Shown here piece by piece: positions 54,701 through 60,000 of a stretch of 60,000 nt of DNA. The notes below the pieces were generated by a model. That model was not told the origin of the DNA. It searched no databases and saw only the letters and a program-made list of their open reading frames with translations. Source of the stretch: Liolophura sinensis (taxonomy: Eukaryota; Mollusca; Polyplacophora; Chitonida; Chitonidae); the NCBI RefSeq assembly GCF_032854445.1, contig NC_088302.1:22147788-22207787 (forward strand), read 5' to 3'. Made by a program: the position numbers and the translations under genes. The first letter of the stretch is position 1; every line of letters begins with the position of its first letter.

Positions 54701-55384
54701 TTTGAAACAGGAAATGGGTTGAAAGTTGGTAGTCGTCGTAGTTGTTGAATACATATGTGTATACACGGTTGGAGATTACAATTATGAAGAAAAAAACCGA
54801 GCATTTTAAGAGACCTTTTGACTTCATTCTTTGCAGATTCCATCACTCCCTTGGTCACCATTGTTCTCGCCATTCTGCTCTGCTAATTGCCCGGAAATGG
54901 TGCGTATATGGATGTATTGGCTTGTATATTCCATAGGCAAAAACATTGCGCGTCTTTTAGGCAGGTATAGTGCAATATACATGCGGCAAAAGAACGTTTT
55001 TTTTTGGGCTTGAAAAAACCATTTTAATGTAGCAGTGAGTGAGAACTCTCTTTCAAACAAAAGTATAGGTTTTATCCAAACTATGAAGTTTTGATCTCAC
55101 ATTTGTGCTAATTTCTTCTCTGGATTAAACCGACATTAAACTAGAGGATTTTGCAAATTTACCTGTAAGTGCTACAGTTGCGACATTAACTTTTAATGCA
55201 TTTTTCCCTTAACAGGAGTGGGCAGACCGGGGAAAGAACCCCCAGATATAACGCTGATTACCTTGGCGGTCCATATCAGGCTCGGGTATCATCTGTGTTG
55301 TATACAAATATTACTGAGACTAGCCTTAGAGCCAGTGGTCGTGTTCGAAGTAAAACAATAACAACGTTGTCTGATGTTGAGTAA
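27707..55384 (+). CDS. LDL-receptor-related protein with three YWTD propeller/EGF modules (20 exons)
   Basis: Exons: 27707-27764, 28436-28874, 40016-40268, 40637-40784, 42795-42908, 44578-44838, 45200-45353, 45732-45863, 47354-47465, 47868-48018, 48769-48888, 49338-49565, 50092-50278, 51280-51407, 52450-52606, 52990-53096, 53477-53602, 54293-54319, 54837-54899, 55216-55384. Every junction is GT...AG. Phases agree through exon 18. Protein: signal peptide 1-19; propeller 1 ~25-299; EGF 300-337; propeller 2 ~338-600; EGF 608-647; propeller 3 ~648-916; EGF 917-958; linker; membrane helix from 968; tail ~55 residues. Each propeller has six blades with YWTD-type cores (YWVD, LFWTE, IYWTD, LFWTD, VYWSD, LMFWTD). 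Such receptors bind extracellular ligands at the propellers. No LDLa repeats occur, unlike LRP4/5/6. Exon 19 has a stop (54884-54886) after 983 residues; its 3' end and exon 20 fit the next frame. Ligand unknown. Confidence 0.9.
28300..28392 (+). repeat. SINE tail fragment in intron 1
   Basis: CCACCCATAAAACTGACC, CATCGTAAAAGTGAAAAAACCTTGAATGTGGCATTAAGCAACAG and (TAAA)n. This is a tail related to family A but of a distinct subtype (GTGGCATTAAGCAACA in place of ACGGCGTAAAACACCA). It ends only ~44 bases before exon 2. Confidence 0.6.
28436..28874 (+). CDS. LRP-like exon 2: start of propeller 1
   Basis: Acceptor CTCTTCAG, donor GG/GTAAGT, 439 bases. Encodes the N-terminal strand region and blades 1-2 of propeller 1: VVYVADFKD, then LQMTVDWSNENLYWVDG (a clear YWTD core). 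It ends in AIAVDPKRG, the first half of blade 3, so the exon border cuts the blade just before its YWTD motif. Confidence 0.9.
30131..30316. repeat. 62-bp tandem triplicate
   Basis: Three units start at 30131, 30193 and 30255. Each begins AGTGGGAAACCAGTGAT and contains ACTGAACTTTAGGATAAG. Units 2 and 3 are nearly identical; unit 1 differs in its centre. Confidence 0.9.
30500..32545 (-). pseudogene. SAMD3-like (transposon-associated) protein remnant
   Basis: Minus-strand blocks resemble the repetitive 'SAM domain-containing protein 3-like' family that is common in animal genomes. IPYSKFPHNLIEVCEKGERP (about 32405-32465) is followed by an EMIRILCAEIKS-type segment (about 32300-32365) and a QMADRMVNAYGRDL block (near 32180-32215). 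The C-terminal block LWLVVEKTIVTQNIENLMNA...FAAYYVLSLSYAESLVGTMEFIQ is at about 30560-30720. The intervening DNA contains stops and frame changes, and a SINE at 31.2 kb interrupts it. Acceptor-like sites precede some blocks (TTTCACATTTCAG near 32560), so the source gene may have had introns. Family assignment is from memory of conserved motifs and is moderate. Confidence 0.45.
31239..31491 (+). repeat. SINE family A, diverged, in intron 2
   Basis: Has the GGGCCTCCGTGGCCGAGTGGG head, GCTGTGAGTTCAAGTCCAG (B box), a GCCACCATCCTGCAGATGGTTGTG body and an ATTCTTGAGTATAATTTAAAACACCAAT tail. It sits within the SAMD3-like remnant. Confidence 0.8.
33700..35110 (-). pseudogene. Transposase-like protein remnant (GGFVENF / HDLxxGVL family)
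   Basis: Read on the minus strand. A KVFGTVINDLETLE block (about 35005-35050) is followed by GDNHRGHCIGGFVENFSSAHFKCRYC (about 34840-34925) and a 110-codon stop-free stretch (34531-34863) with GLPPRLTHDLFKGVLQYDLALYF. Then come LKPKDHYLCHYLELILHFGPL (about 34245-34310), MRFESKHSQFKKCARHSQNF...QKHQLLQAYYSAG (34090-34227) and a C-terminal segment to 33700. I know this series from abundant multi-copy proteins of animals that behave like transposon proteins. Several frameshifts and two stops make it inactive. The DNA-cleavage residues are not defined for me. Confidence 0.6.
35498..36440 (+). pseudogene. Basic coiled-coil protein remnant, possibly from the same element
   Basis: Plus-strand frames show a Lys/Arg/Glu-rich segment (NAQIRERVNKHREKKRGQL, about 35550-35610) and an ELRKKYKTLQRRNQMQK coiled coil (about 35880-35930). 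A Cys-containing block follows (TSCYCETCLKTELCTGW, about 36098-36150), then an acidic Ser/Thr stretch and, after a stop at 36291, a QWPKREDVLWVPFNEVILKM block (about 36340-36400). Similar blocks occur in multi-copy proteins of invertebrate genomes. The link to the opposite-strand transposase-like remnant is inference only. Confidence 0.35.
35771..36023. repeat. 73-bp inverted repeat with ~107-bp loop
   Basis: 35771-35843 is the reverse complement of 35951-36023 with a few mismatches. Both arms read CACCAGGGAGTCAACCAAAT...ATATTAAGAGAGCTGGC...GAGGGAC when oriented alike. The loop encodes the ELRKKYKTLQRR coiled-coil stretch. Confidence 0.9.
38738..38858 (+). repeat. SINE family A fragment in intron 2
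   Basis: GGGCTCCGTAAATGGT runs into CGGGCTCTTCCC...CACCATAATGCTGGCCGC, then TAAATGAAATATAAACACCAATCAAAT. It has at least two internal deletions. Confidence 0.65.
39078..39865. repeat. 33-bp tandem array in intron 2
   Basis: About 23 units like TGTGACCTTTTACTTATGGG TATGTGCATACAT (33 bases). The period is a multiple of three, so plus-strand frames show an 11-residue repeat (SYIVTFYLWVC). Stops and frame shifts split these, and the array lies wholly in an intron, so it is not coding. Confidence 0.93.
40016..40268 (+). CDS. LRP-like exon 3: propeller 1, blades 3-5
   Basis: Acceptor ATTTTGCAG, donor AAG/GTAGGA. Encodes YLFWTEVGG (blade 3), ALTIDIATGRIYWVDRV (blade 4) and the start of blade 5 (FFGIAHYK). 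Joins exon 2 by splitting a Gly codon. Ends in phase 0. Confidence 0.92.
40637..40784 (+). CDS. LRP-like exon 4: end of propeller 1
   Basis: Acceptor TCTGAACAG, donor A/GTTAGT. Encodes NFLFVTDQTHDEVLML (blade 5, YWTD replaced by LFVTD) and SPRSIAVYAKENQPAL (blade 6 start). It runs into the EGF domain by a split Asn codon, the same place LDLR-family genes place the propeller/EGF border. Confidence 0.88.
42795..42908 (+). CDS. LRP-like exon 5: EGF-like domain 1
   Basis: A 114-base exon with phase 1 at both ends encodes a complete EGF-like domain. All six cysteines are present with the spacing of LRP EGF modules (LCRELDCEHFCV...KCLCQDGFTLSADGRSC). Confidence 0.93.
42960..44300. repeat. 42-bp minisatellite in intron 5, with a 122-bp higher-order duplication
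   Basis: About 30 units like GGATGCATGACAGAATGTGT AATAGGTAAACCAGGGCTGA GA (42 bases), degenerate at the left edge. A block of three units, shortened to 122 bases, is duplicated without visible change (about 43742-43863 and 43864-43985). The complementary strand has stop-free frames up to 231 codons with a 14-residue period (LVYLLHILPLTLSA-like). This follows from the period and is not evidence of a gene. Confidence 0.93.
44578..44838 (+). CDS. LRP-like exon 6: start of propeller 2
   Basis: Acceptor GTTCCAG, donor G/GTAAAT. Encodes a diverged first strand region (RLITFANKTHVCLANM; its cysteine recurs in RPICPVF, a possible extra disulfide) and blade 1 (ITAVSADSKHRRIFYADKA, YWTD replaced by FYAD). 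Confidence 0.88.
45200..45353 (+). CDS. LRP-like exon 7: propeller 2, blade 2
   Basis: Acceptor GCCCCAG, donor AG/GTCAGT. Encodes LSYDWLTDIIYWTDSGANQI, a full YWTD blade, and GPLTLDPFTR, the start of blade 3. Confidence 0.92.
45732..45863 (+). CDS. LRP-like exon 8: propeller 2, blade 3
   Basis: Acceptor CTCCACAG, donor AA/GTAAGT. Encodes QIFWISQPTGGIKSASY (core IFWIS) and GIHCDPVKQK, the start of blade 4. Confidence 0.92.
45978..46056 (+). repeat. SINE family A fragment in intron 8
   Basis: GGTCGTACGTGGGAAGGTCTGACAACAACCTG is followed by GAGTA...ATCAGTCAAATAG, a body piece joined to a tail piece. Confidence 0.5.
46424..46515 (-). repeat. SINE family A tail fragment in intron 8
   Basis: Minus strand: an (ATTT)n start, TTTTACGCCGTACTCAAGAATATTTCACTTATACGACGG and CATTATGGTGGGA. 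It is truncated after ~90 bases. Confidence 0.75.
47354..47465 (+). CDS. LRP-like exon 9: propeller 2, blade 4
   Basis: Acceptor ATTGAAAG, donor AAG/GTAATA. Encodes LFWTDRNKVNSVYTNGTG and GLVVHK. Completes a codon from exon 8 and ends in phase 0. Confidence 0.9.
47868..48018 (+). CDS. LRP-like exon 10: end of propeller 2
   Basis: Acceptor TTGCTGCAG, donor AG/GTACGC. Encodes LVFWTSYGPSAYI (blade 5, core VFWTS) and PLVDLDILDNYVRQQTR, the last blade leading into the EGF domain. Confidence 0.9.
48769..48888 (+). CDS. LRP-like exon 11: EGF-like domain 2
   Basis: A 120-base exon with phase 1 at both ends. It has six cysteines in the LRP pattern (VCFENGGCDHYCVPT...ECRCELGFKL...TC), including the NGGC-x3-C hallmark. 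Confidence 0.95.
49338..49565 (+). CDS. LRP-like exon 12: propeller 3, blades 1-2
   Basis: Acceptor TTCTTTCAG, donor G/GTGTGT. Encodes HFLVADLIAGRFYQVDI (blade 1) and TVSVNPDHSMVYWSDFVQREI (blade 2, YWSD core). Confidence 0.92.
50092..50278 (+). CDS. LRP-like exon 13: propeller 3, blade 3
   Basis: Acceptor CCTTGAAG, donor GG/GTAGGT. Encodes RLAVDDATGNIYFSANPPG (core IYFSA, a weak YWTD) and AVALYSSKG, the start of blade 4. Confidence 0.9.
50410..50480 (+). repeat. Dispersed repeat, copy 3, in intron 13
   Basis: CTGACTGTGGCAAATTAACA, then CATATTTCACCGGTTAC, matches the reverse complement of 27399-27478. Confidence 0.55.
50955..51058 (-). repeat. SINE family A tail fragment in intron 13
   Basis: Minus strand: (TTTA)n, TTTTACGCCTTACTCAAGACTATTTCACTTACACGACGG and CATTATGATAGTAGGAAACCTGGCA. 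Confidence 0.75.
51280..51407 (+). CDS. LRP-like exon 14: propeller 3, blade 4
   Basis: Acceptor ATTCACAG, donor G/GTACGG. Encodes LMFWTDIGFGAHVGRANMDG, the most canonical blade of this propeller, and PNGIAIDFE, the start of blade 5. Confidence 0.93.
51505..51772 (+). repeat. Full-length SINE family A in intron 14, with 12-bp target-site duplication
   Basis: GGGGGCCTCCGTGGCTCAGTCAG head, B-box region GAGCACAAGTCCAG, complete body and A-rich end. AATACCTAATTT flanks it exactly (51493-51504 and 51773-51784). Confidence 0.92.
52110..52235 (-). repeat. Diverged SINE family A-related fragment in intron 14
   Basis: Minus strand: TTGTTTGGCACAATATTAAAGAATTTTTCACTTATGCAGTGGTGGTCAG and a diverged GGGGGTAAACCACTGACC block. 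Confidence 0.5.
52450..52606 (+). CDS. LRP-like exon 15: propeller 3, blades 5-6
   Basis: Acceptor TTTACACAG, donor GG/GTGAGG. Encodes DLLFWSDGVRDVIERCSLVG (blade 5) and ALVIDGDKLYYTAWNRG (start of blade 6). Confidence 0.92.
52990..53096 (+). CDS. LRP-like exon 16: end of propeller 3
   Basis: Acceptor TTATATTAG, donor G/GTAGGT. Encodes GITVVNKADGSNKHFL and PVFVELDDFLIVRPNKG, the last strands before the EGF domain. Confidence 0.88.
53306..53415 (-). repeat. SINE family A fragment in intron 16
   Basis: Minus strand: AAAACCCACGACCATCTGCAGGTTGCTGG, a CCCCACACAC-type block and GAACTTACAGCGACCGCATTGGT. It has the body and B-box part only. Confidence 0.7.
53477..53602 (+). CDS. LRP-like exon 17: EGF-like domain 3 (five cysteines)
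   Basis: A phase-1 exon of 126 bases. Encodes INQCTNNNGRCVGLCLP...TCASADRVGL...TC. Position and length fit the EGF after propeller 3, but the fifth cysteine is replaced: AGC (Ser) stands where C-x-C is expected, one base from TGC. Confidence 0.88.
54293..54319 (+). CDS. LRP-like exon 18: Ser/Thr linker
   Basis: A 27-base micro-exon between CATTCACAG and GTACGT. It encodes ESSSTTKTSG, a likely O-glycosylated stalk residue run before the membrane. It keeps phase 1. Its small size makes the call less secure than the others. Confidence 0.65.
54640..54698 (+). repeat. SINE family B/C tail fragment in intron 18
   Basis: GAAGACGTTAAACTCCCAATCACTCACTCACTTACTCAC is the usual end of the CACTCACTCAC-tailed SINEs. 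Confidence 0.55.
54837..54899 (+). CDS. LRP-like exon 19: membrane helix with a frame break
   Basis: Acceptor TTCTTTGCAG, donor TG/GTGCGT, 63 bases. In the phase set by exon 18 it reads DSITPLVTIVLAILLC and then TAA (54884-54886). The same exon read one base further on gives LLIARKW at its end, a normal basic stop-transfer. Only that frame joins exon 20 cleanly. The helix thus appears to lack one base near 54870-54884, by error or by mutation. Confidence 0.75.
55216..55384 (+). CDS. LRP-like exon 20: cytoplasmic tail and stop
   Basis: Acceptor CCTTAACAG. In the frame that matches the basic end of exon 19 it encodes ~55 residues, rich in Arg/Ser/Thr, ending SDVE-TAA (55382-55384). It contains YNADY, a loose NxxY-type sorting signal. 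It has no PPPSP motifs of LRP5/6. In the frame continued strictly from exon 18 it is never reached. Confidence 0.75.
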
Positions 55385-55824
55385 CGATGTATTGATGTAT
55401 TTTTATTAACCGGAAATAATTATTATTTTATTTACCGTACCTGTGTGTTTAGACTCCATTTTTGATTGATCTGATACATCTTAATGAAATCTAATAGCCA
55501 CCTAATAATCTTTACACGCTTATGTACAAGAGTGATACATTTTGCTTTCCACACTATTAAATACCCTGTCAATCTGACTTTTATATTTAAAATTCGCAGT
55601 TATTTAGCGCAAGCCGTAGTTATTGAATACATATGTGTAAGCCTGTACATATGTATATGTTGTATGTAAACGCTTACGTGTCTATATATACATATTTGTT
55701 TTAAAAATCCTTTTCCCATAAAATTCTTTATTTTAGCACAATATTGTGATATTTGTAAGTGTAATTACTAATTCTTAATTATACACAAACGTTTAATTTG
55801 GGCTCTACTTACATATAATACAAC

Positions 55825-55830
55825 AATAAA
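55825..55830 (+). terminator. Poly(A) signal for the LRP-like gene
   Basis: AATAAA lies about 440 bases after the stop codon. A second one is at about 55851. Either could end the transcript. Confidence 0.5.
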
Positions 55831-55877
55831 ATATGTAGCATAATGCTAAAATAAATGAATCGGGTATTTATTTGTTT

Positions 55878-55985
55878 TTTATTCACTTATTTATTTTTTT
55901 GATTGTTGTTTAACGCTCTAATTTTTCACCTATAAAATAGCGATCAATTTTATGAGTGGATTAAGCCGGAGACCTCTGGTTAAAC
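55878..55985 (-). repeat. Diverged SINE family A-related tail
   Basis: Minus strand: TTATTTTTTTGATTGTTGTTTAACGC, a TTTTTCACCTATAAAATAGCG block and a diverged body. A weak match. Confidence 0.4.
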
Positions 55986-56308
55986 ATTTGACGTTTGCGA
56001 AATTAATACCCTTTTGAACAACAAATGCAGATTAAGGCATTAGAAGACGAGTTGTTTTCCAATAACGCTATAGACTGTGGAAAGGGTCACATGGACGTTC
56101 TCGATCGCTAAGGTCACCAATTTCACAGAGAATTTCACGACAGAAATTCATAAATTTTTGTCCAAGGCCGAGATTGATCCCATGTCTCATGATCTGAAAA
56201 TGTAAGTGAAATATTTATAGGTACGTTTTAAAACACCAGTCCAAAACTACATAAACATGCAAATGTTTTAATACGATAGAACCTTTCAAAAATCGCCATG
56301 TGACCCTT

Positions 56309-56556
56309 TTTATTTTATTCATGTATTTGTTTGGTGCTTTATGTTGTACTCAAGAATATTTTACTTATACGACGGTGGTCAGCATTATGGTGGGTGGAAG
56401 CCAGGCAGAGCCCGCAGGCTGCTGACAGACCTTCCCTCTTACGGCCGGAGAGGAAGCCAACGTTAGCTGGGCTTGAACTCACAGCGACCGCATTGGTGAG
56501 AGGCTCCTGGGTCACTACGCTGCGCTAGCGCGCTAACCAGCTAAGCCACGGCCACG
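56309..56556 (-). repeat. SINE family A copy, nearly full length
   Basis: Minus strand from TTTATTTTATTCATG (tail) through TACTCAAGAATATTTTACTTATACGACGGTGG and CTTACGGCCGGAGAGGAAGCC to the A-box head (CTAACCAGCTAAGCCACGG). A short deletion removes the GGGAAACCCACGACCAT block. A C-rich run (about 56560-56579) follows. Confidence 0.88.
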
Positions 56557-56579
56557 CACTCCCCCCCCCCCCCCACCCC

Positions 56580-57603
56580 AACTCTTTTAATTCGAACCCA
56601 TGCTCCTCCATACGTACTTCCGATATTTTCCAGTATATATCTAACCTGTTTTGCGTGTCTTGGAAATGTTTCTAACACTCAGCTACTTCGACCTATAAAA
56701 ATTACAGCGTACAACGAAATTGATTAATTGCAGCTGACGGAAACTTTGAAATTGAGTCGTAAGTTATTACTATGGTAAACAGTGTGTTAAGGATAGTCCA
56801 TTAACAGTTGGAGTGTCAAATTCCGCTTCCGTATATGGATGCAGTATATTTTCCAGCTCTGAAATCTTTGTGACAATAACCGATCAGCGACGTTCATACG
56901 GTCGTTTGCGCCGACAAACGCTGGTTGAAAATCCCTTTGTCCTCCACCAAAAGGGTGTGCGTAATGTATGCCACGTGTTGGATATTAAATTCGTCGGTAA
57001 TTTGCCAAAGATCAGTAATTTACTCCTCGCACTCTCCTTACCAAATGGTTAGCCAAACAGGGGCCTTCTTGCATGATCGAGTGGTTAGTGCGCTGGCGCG
57101 GAACTATGGCCAAAAAGCTGCAAGGCGTCTAAAAATTCATGCAAATGGTTGAATAGTATAGTAACGTATACACCCTCTAACACAGTAGCTTAGGCCAAAT
57201 TATGTTTTAAAAAATGCTGCAGAGTTTAGTTTGTAGTCAGTGGTCAACTTAGTCTGATGATGTGCATCTACTATTGGACGTCAGTGAGCCCGATTTGGAC
57301 CGCGATTGGAGATTGTAACCCATCATGTAAAGTTTATTTATGTAAAAGGTCACAATTCAAATGTCTACAGGTAAAATATCACCCGTCTTTGTGCTCGCTC
57401 TTCGCCCTCGCACTCGTGCCGCCATCACGTCGTGTAGGTCTGCGTGCTATAGATCTGGAGCGCAGTCCGCTGATAAAAAAATTGACATTGTGTTTGTCTG
57501 GGTCATTTTTAAACCTTGAACCAGACTAATCAAATGGACAAACTTTGGAGGCTGCCAATAAAAATTATACATGAACAGAGTTCTTTAATGTTGTCTGAGT
57601 ACA
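56580..57603. other. No gene recognised; one tRNA-like SINE head at 57061-57105
   Basis: GGGGCCTTCTTGCATGATCGAGTGGTTAGTGCGCTGGCGCGG resembles a SINE head with the A box but has no body after it. The rest has short frames without motifs. Confidence 0.45.
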
Positions 57604-57720
57604 AAATGTTTAGAAACTATGTATAAATGTTTTATTACAGCACCTATGGAATATGCATCTATAGCTTGGGACAATATTACTGAAGGCCAGATAAATACCA
57701 TAGAAACTGGTTTAGATAGA
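57604..57720 (+). pseudogene. LINE reverse-transcriptase C-terminal remnant
   Basis: MYKCFITAPMEYASIAWDN followed by an ITEGQINTIE-type stretch resembles the motif YxxxIRPxxEYAxxVW that follows the RT in many LINEs. The sequence beyond it is unrelated or too decayed. Confidence 0.5.
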
Positions 57721-58200
57721 AGCGTTGTTTCTCACCTACTGTTCGAAGAATCCAGTTTCATACTAATGCATGTACGACGCTATATACATCGGCTGCCATT
57801 CATTCCAAATCACATCAATGATGCATCAAGCGATGTATATGAAAATAAACCACCATCACCAAGATATCAACATAACCCGCACTAAATCAGAACAACAAAC
57901 CACTGGCAAGTTTCAAAGAAGAAAGCTTCTGAAAAGTAAGAAATTGATGTAGCTCGATCAATAAGAATTTATGTAATAGAAGTCCATCATTTACTCTCTC
58001 AAAATTTGCATCTGTATCCAAATATTCCCGAAGATTTTAACTACATGATATATTACTATAGTTCAAGCCGATACAAGCCGAGTAATCAGCGCAGTGACAG
58101 TTCAGGTAATTCGAAATCCACCTTATCAGCGTGAATTTCATTGAAAATGATAAGACTGACACAAGAACACGAGTCTATCCTGACTCGAATATAACTGATA
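57721..58200. other. No gene recognised
   Basis: AT-rich DNA between a LINE remnant and a SINE. The open frames are short and have no motif. Confidence 0.4.
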
Positions 58201-58424
58201 CGCCCTCAGACCGATGCGGTTTCTGTGAGTTCATTTCCAGTCCATGCTTGTGTCCACTTTGCTCGTACGCGGGAAGATCTGCCATCGACCTTCGTATGGC
58301 CATGAATTTCCTCAGGCCTCTATCCGGTTTCCTCCCACCATAATGCTGAACACTGTAGTATGTTATTGAAATATTTTTGAGTACGGTGTAAAAACATCTG
58401 CAATCAAAATAAATAAATAAATAA
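58201..58424 (+). repeat. SINE family A, head-truncated
   Basis: Starts at the GATGCGGTTTCTGTGAGTTC region (B box damaged) and runs through TCGTACGCGGGAAGATCTGCC, TCCGGTTTCCTCCCACCATAATGCTG and GAAATATTTTTGAGTACGG to (TAAA)n. Confidence 0.8.
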
Positions 58425-59097
58425 CATACACGCAAAGACTTGGGTCTATACTTTGCATGTGCGCATTTATGTCGGTGTATGTGTGTACTCTTTATGTCTG
58501 TGGGTTGTTTCAGTCTTGTTGTCTGGACCGAGACTAGCCTCAGATCCTGAATTCATGGAATTAACTAAGCTACAGATTAATACGGGTTATCGAGATTCTA
58601 GGTGTAATGTTTGTTTTTCTACATATACTCGAATAAAGGGAGGTTAATGGCAAGTGGGAGGAGGGTAATGGGCAAGAGGATGCACGATTATCTCCCCTTA
58701 ACCAAGCAGCGATTCGGTAGGAACGGTTTTTTTTGCACTGACTTTTGCGGCACACACACGTGTTGAATTTGTTCCAATTTTTAAAGCTGGTTTTGCTTCG
58801 TTAGTTCTTAGAGACCTAAGTTGTGTTTAACGGCTGCAAGTGACTAAAGGGTTTTAAGGTTGCTCGGATTTGATTTCTTTTACATTTTCACATAGATTTT
58901 GCGATTTGATGATGTTGAGGGCAGCAAGTTAGCGTAAGCGGCGAGGCCAAGTCAAGATGGCTTCGGCTCCGGGGCCAAACACAGTGAGAGCACTAGCTCT
59001 GTAGGGCTGTGATTATGTTTACTATTACAGCCCAGTCTTGTTTCATGAGCTTACCTTAAACATCTCTGTATACTACTGCTGGGCACCACATAATTTG
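58425..59097. other. No gene recognised
   Basis: Non-coding so far as can be seen. A short GC-rich patch is at 58930-58990. Confidence 0.4.
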
Positions 59098-59489
59098 ACC
59101 GGCCCGGATAGCACAGTTGGTAGAGCGTCCGCTTCGGGACCTGGTAGATCCAGGATCAATCCTTGATCGAGTCACACCAAAGAATTCAAAAGAGGAAGAT
59201 ATAACTGATCGAGTCACACCAAAGAATTCAAAAGAGGAAGATATAACTTCCTCGCTTATTCGGGATAGTGCAACGACTGGTTGACCCGTCCCAGTATAAT
59301 GACTCGGGCGGTGCGGCTTACTTACCTTCGGTAAGTCGTCTCAGTGAAGTAGCACTAAATAAAAGAGCTCTGGAAATTCGTCCTGCAGCAAGGAGGCACA
59401 TTTCACGTACATGCACCCTAAGGGTTCCTTCCATCTGACTGAAAAAATGTTGAGTACGACGTTAAACCCCAAGCACTCACTCACTCCAA
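59098..59489 (+). repeat. SINE family B copy with an internal 42-bp perfect duplication
   Basis: The head GGCCCGGATAGCACAGTTGGTAGAGCGTCCGCTTCGGGACC is strongly tRNA-like. A body shared with 24991-25320 follows (CTTACCTTCGGTAAGTCGTC, GAGGCACATTTCACGTACATGC). The end is GAGTACGACGTTAAACCCCAAGCACTCACTCACTC. Two identical 42-base units lie side by side (59165-59206 and 59207-59248). ATAATTTG flanks the element (59090-59097 and 59490-59497). Confidence 0.88.
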
Positions 59490-59497
59490 ATAATTTG

Positions 59498-60000
59498 CTT
59501 GTCCATAGTCACAGTCGTCTCAGCTATCAATTCCAGGTACGTGTTCCCATGTGTCATCACTTGTAAACCCACACAACATGAAACTGTAGTGGAAACTGGT
59601 TAAATTCCAACTCCAACCGCCATGTTTGAATGCATACGTACCACAACAGCAGTTTCCTATATTAGTTTGGAGAAGAATTCTAAGAAATTGAAAGTTTTAT
59701 TTTGCATGACACCGTGTATCTTTCATGCTGGGCACAAGACACACATTTGTTCTCCAATGAAGAACATCGTAAGCTACGCTAGGATGACGGGTAACGCATT
59801 CAGGAGGACCAGGTTGGCAGTCTACATCACACGGTAAACGACAAACAAACATAAGCGTTACAAAACAGCCGCCCCTGGTGAATAGCCCGGTATCACAAGT
59901 CAGTACCATCACATCGAACTCAGGGTTACCATGGCATCTACTCTTATCAGTTAGTCCTAACAACAACAACAAGTTACTGGTGATTGTAAAGGGCGATGAG
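59498..60000. other. No gene recognised
   Basis: Open frames on both strands (59622-59837 plus, 59697-59972 minus) overlap each other and have no recognisable domain. Confidence 0.4.

Overview
The window is from an animal nuclear genome, most likely a mollusc or another lophotrochozoan. It is AT-rich, its genes are split by GT...AG introns, and about 20 copies or pieces of tRNA-derived SINEs are scattered through it, together with LINE, BEL/Pao, Tc1-like and foldback (MITE-like) remnants. The SINE heads and the tail ending in a short TAAA repeat look like SINEs I know from molluscan genomes, but I could not assign a named family.

Layout. 1-5 kb: a broken BEL/Pao retrotransposon (+) followed by a SINE. 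6.7-7.1 kb: a foldback DNA element with a 7-bp target-site duplication. 9.66-10.59 kb: the main coding exon of a family GT11 (alpha-1,2-type) fucosyltransferase. 12.3-15.9 kb: a LINE ORF1 remnant and a LINE ORF2 remnant with an internal deletion. 19.4-22.8 kb: two almost identical ~898-bp direct repeats around a truncated Tc1-like transposase and a SINE. 23-25.4 kb: an old duplicated segment carrying several SINE insertions. 25.5-26.4 kb: a degenerate 42-bp tandem array.

27.7-55.4 kb (+) is one 20-exon gene, read here from splice sites and matching phases. It encodes a single-pass LDL-receptor-related protein: signal peptide, then three modules of six-bladed YWTD beta-propeller plus EGF-like domain, a short Ser/Thr linker, a membrane helix and a ~55-residue tail. 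No LDLa repeats are present. All junction phases agree until the membrane-helix exon. There a one-base discrepancy gives a stop inside the helix, while the rest of that exon and the last exon continue cleanly in the neighbouring frame. This is either a sequence error or a truncating allele.

The large introns hold other things. Intron 2 (11 kb) carries minus-strand remnants of a transposase-like protein and a SAMD3-like protein, an opposite-strand fragment that may belong with them, a 62-bp triplicate and a 33-bp tandem array. Intron 5 carries a ~1.3-kb, 42-bp minisatellite whose long open frames are artefacts of its period.

55.8-60 kb is mostly non-coding, with four SINE pieces or copies and a small LINE remnant. 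The only apparently functional host genes are the fucosyltransferase and the LRP-like receptor. Nothing in the sequence ties them into one pathway, beyond both belonging to the secretory or cell-surface system.
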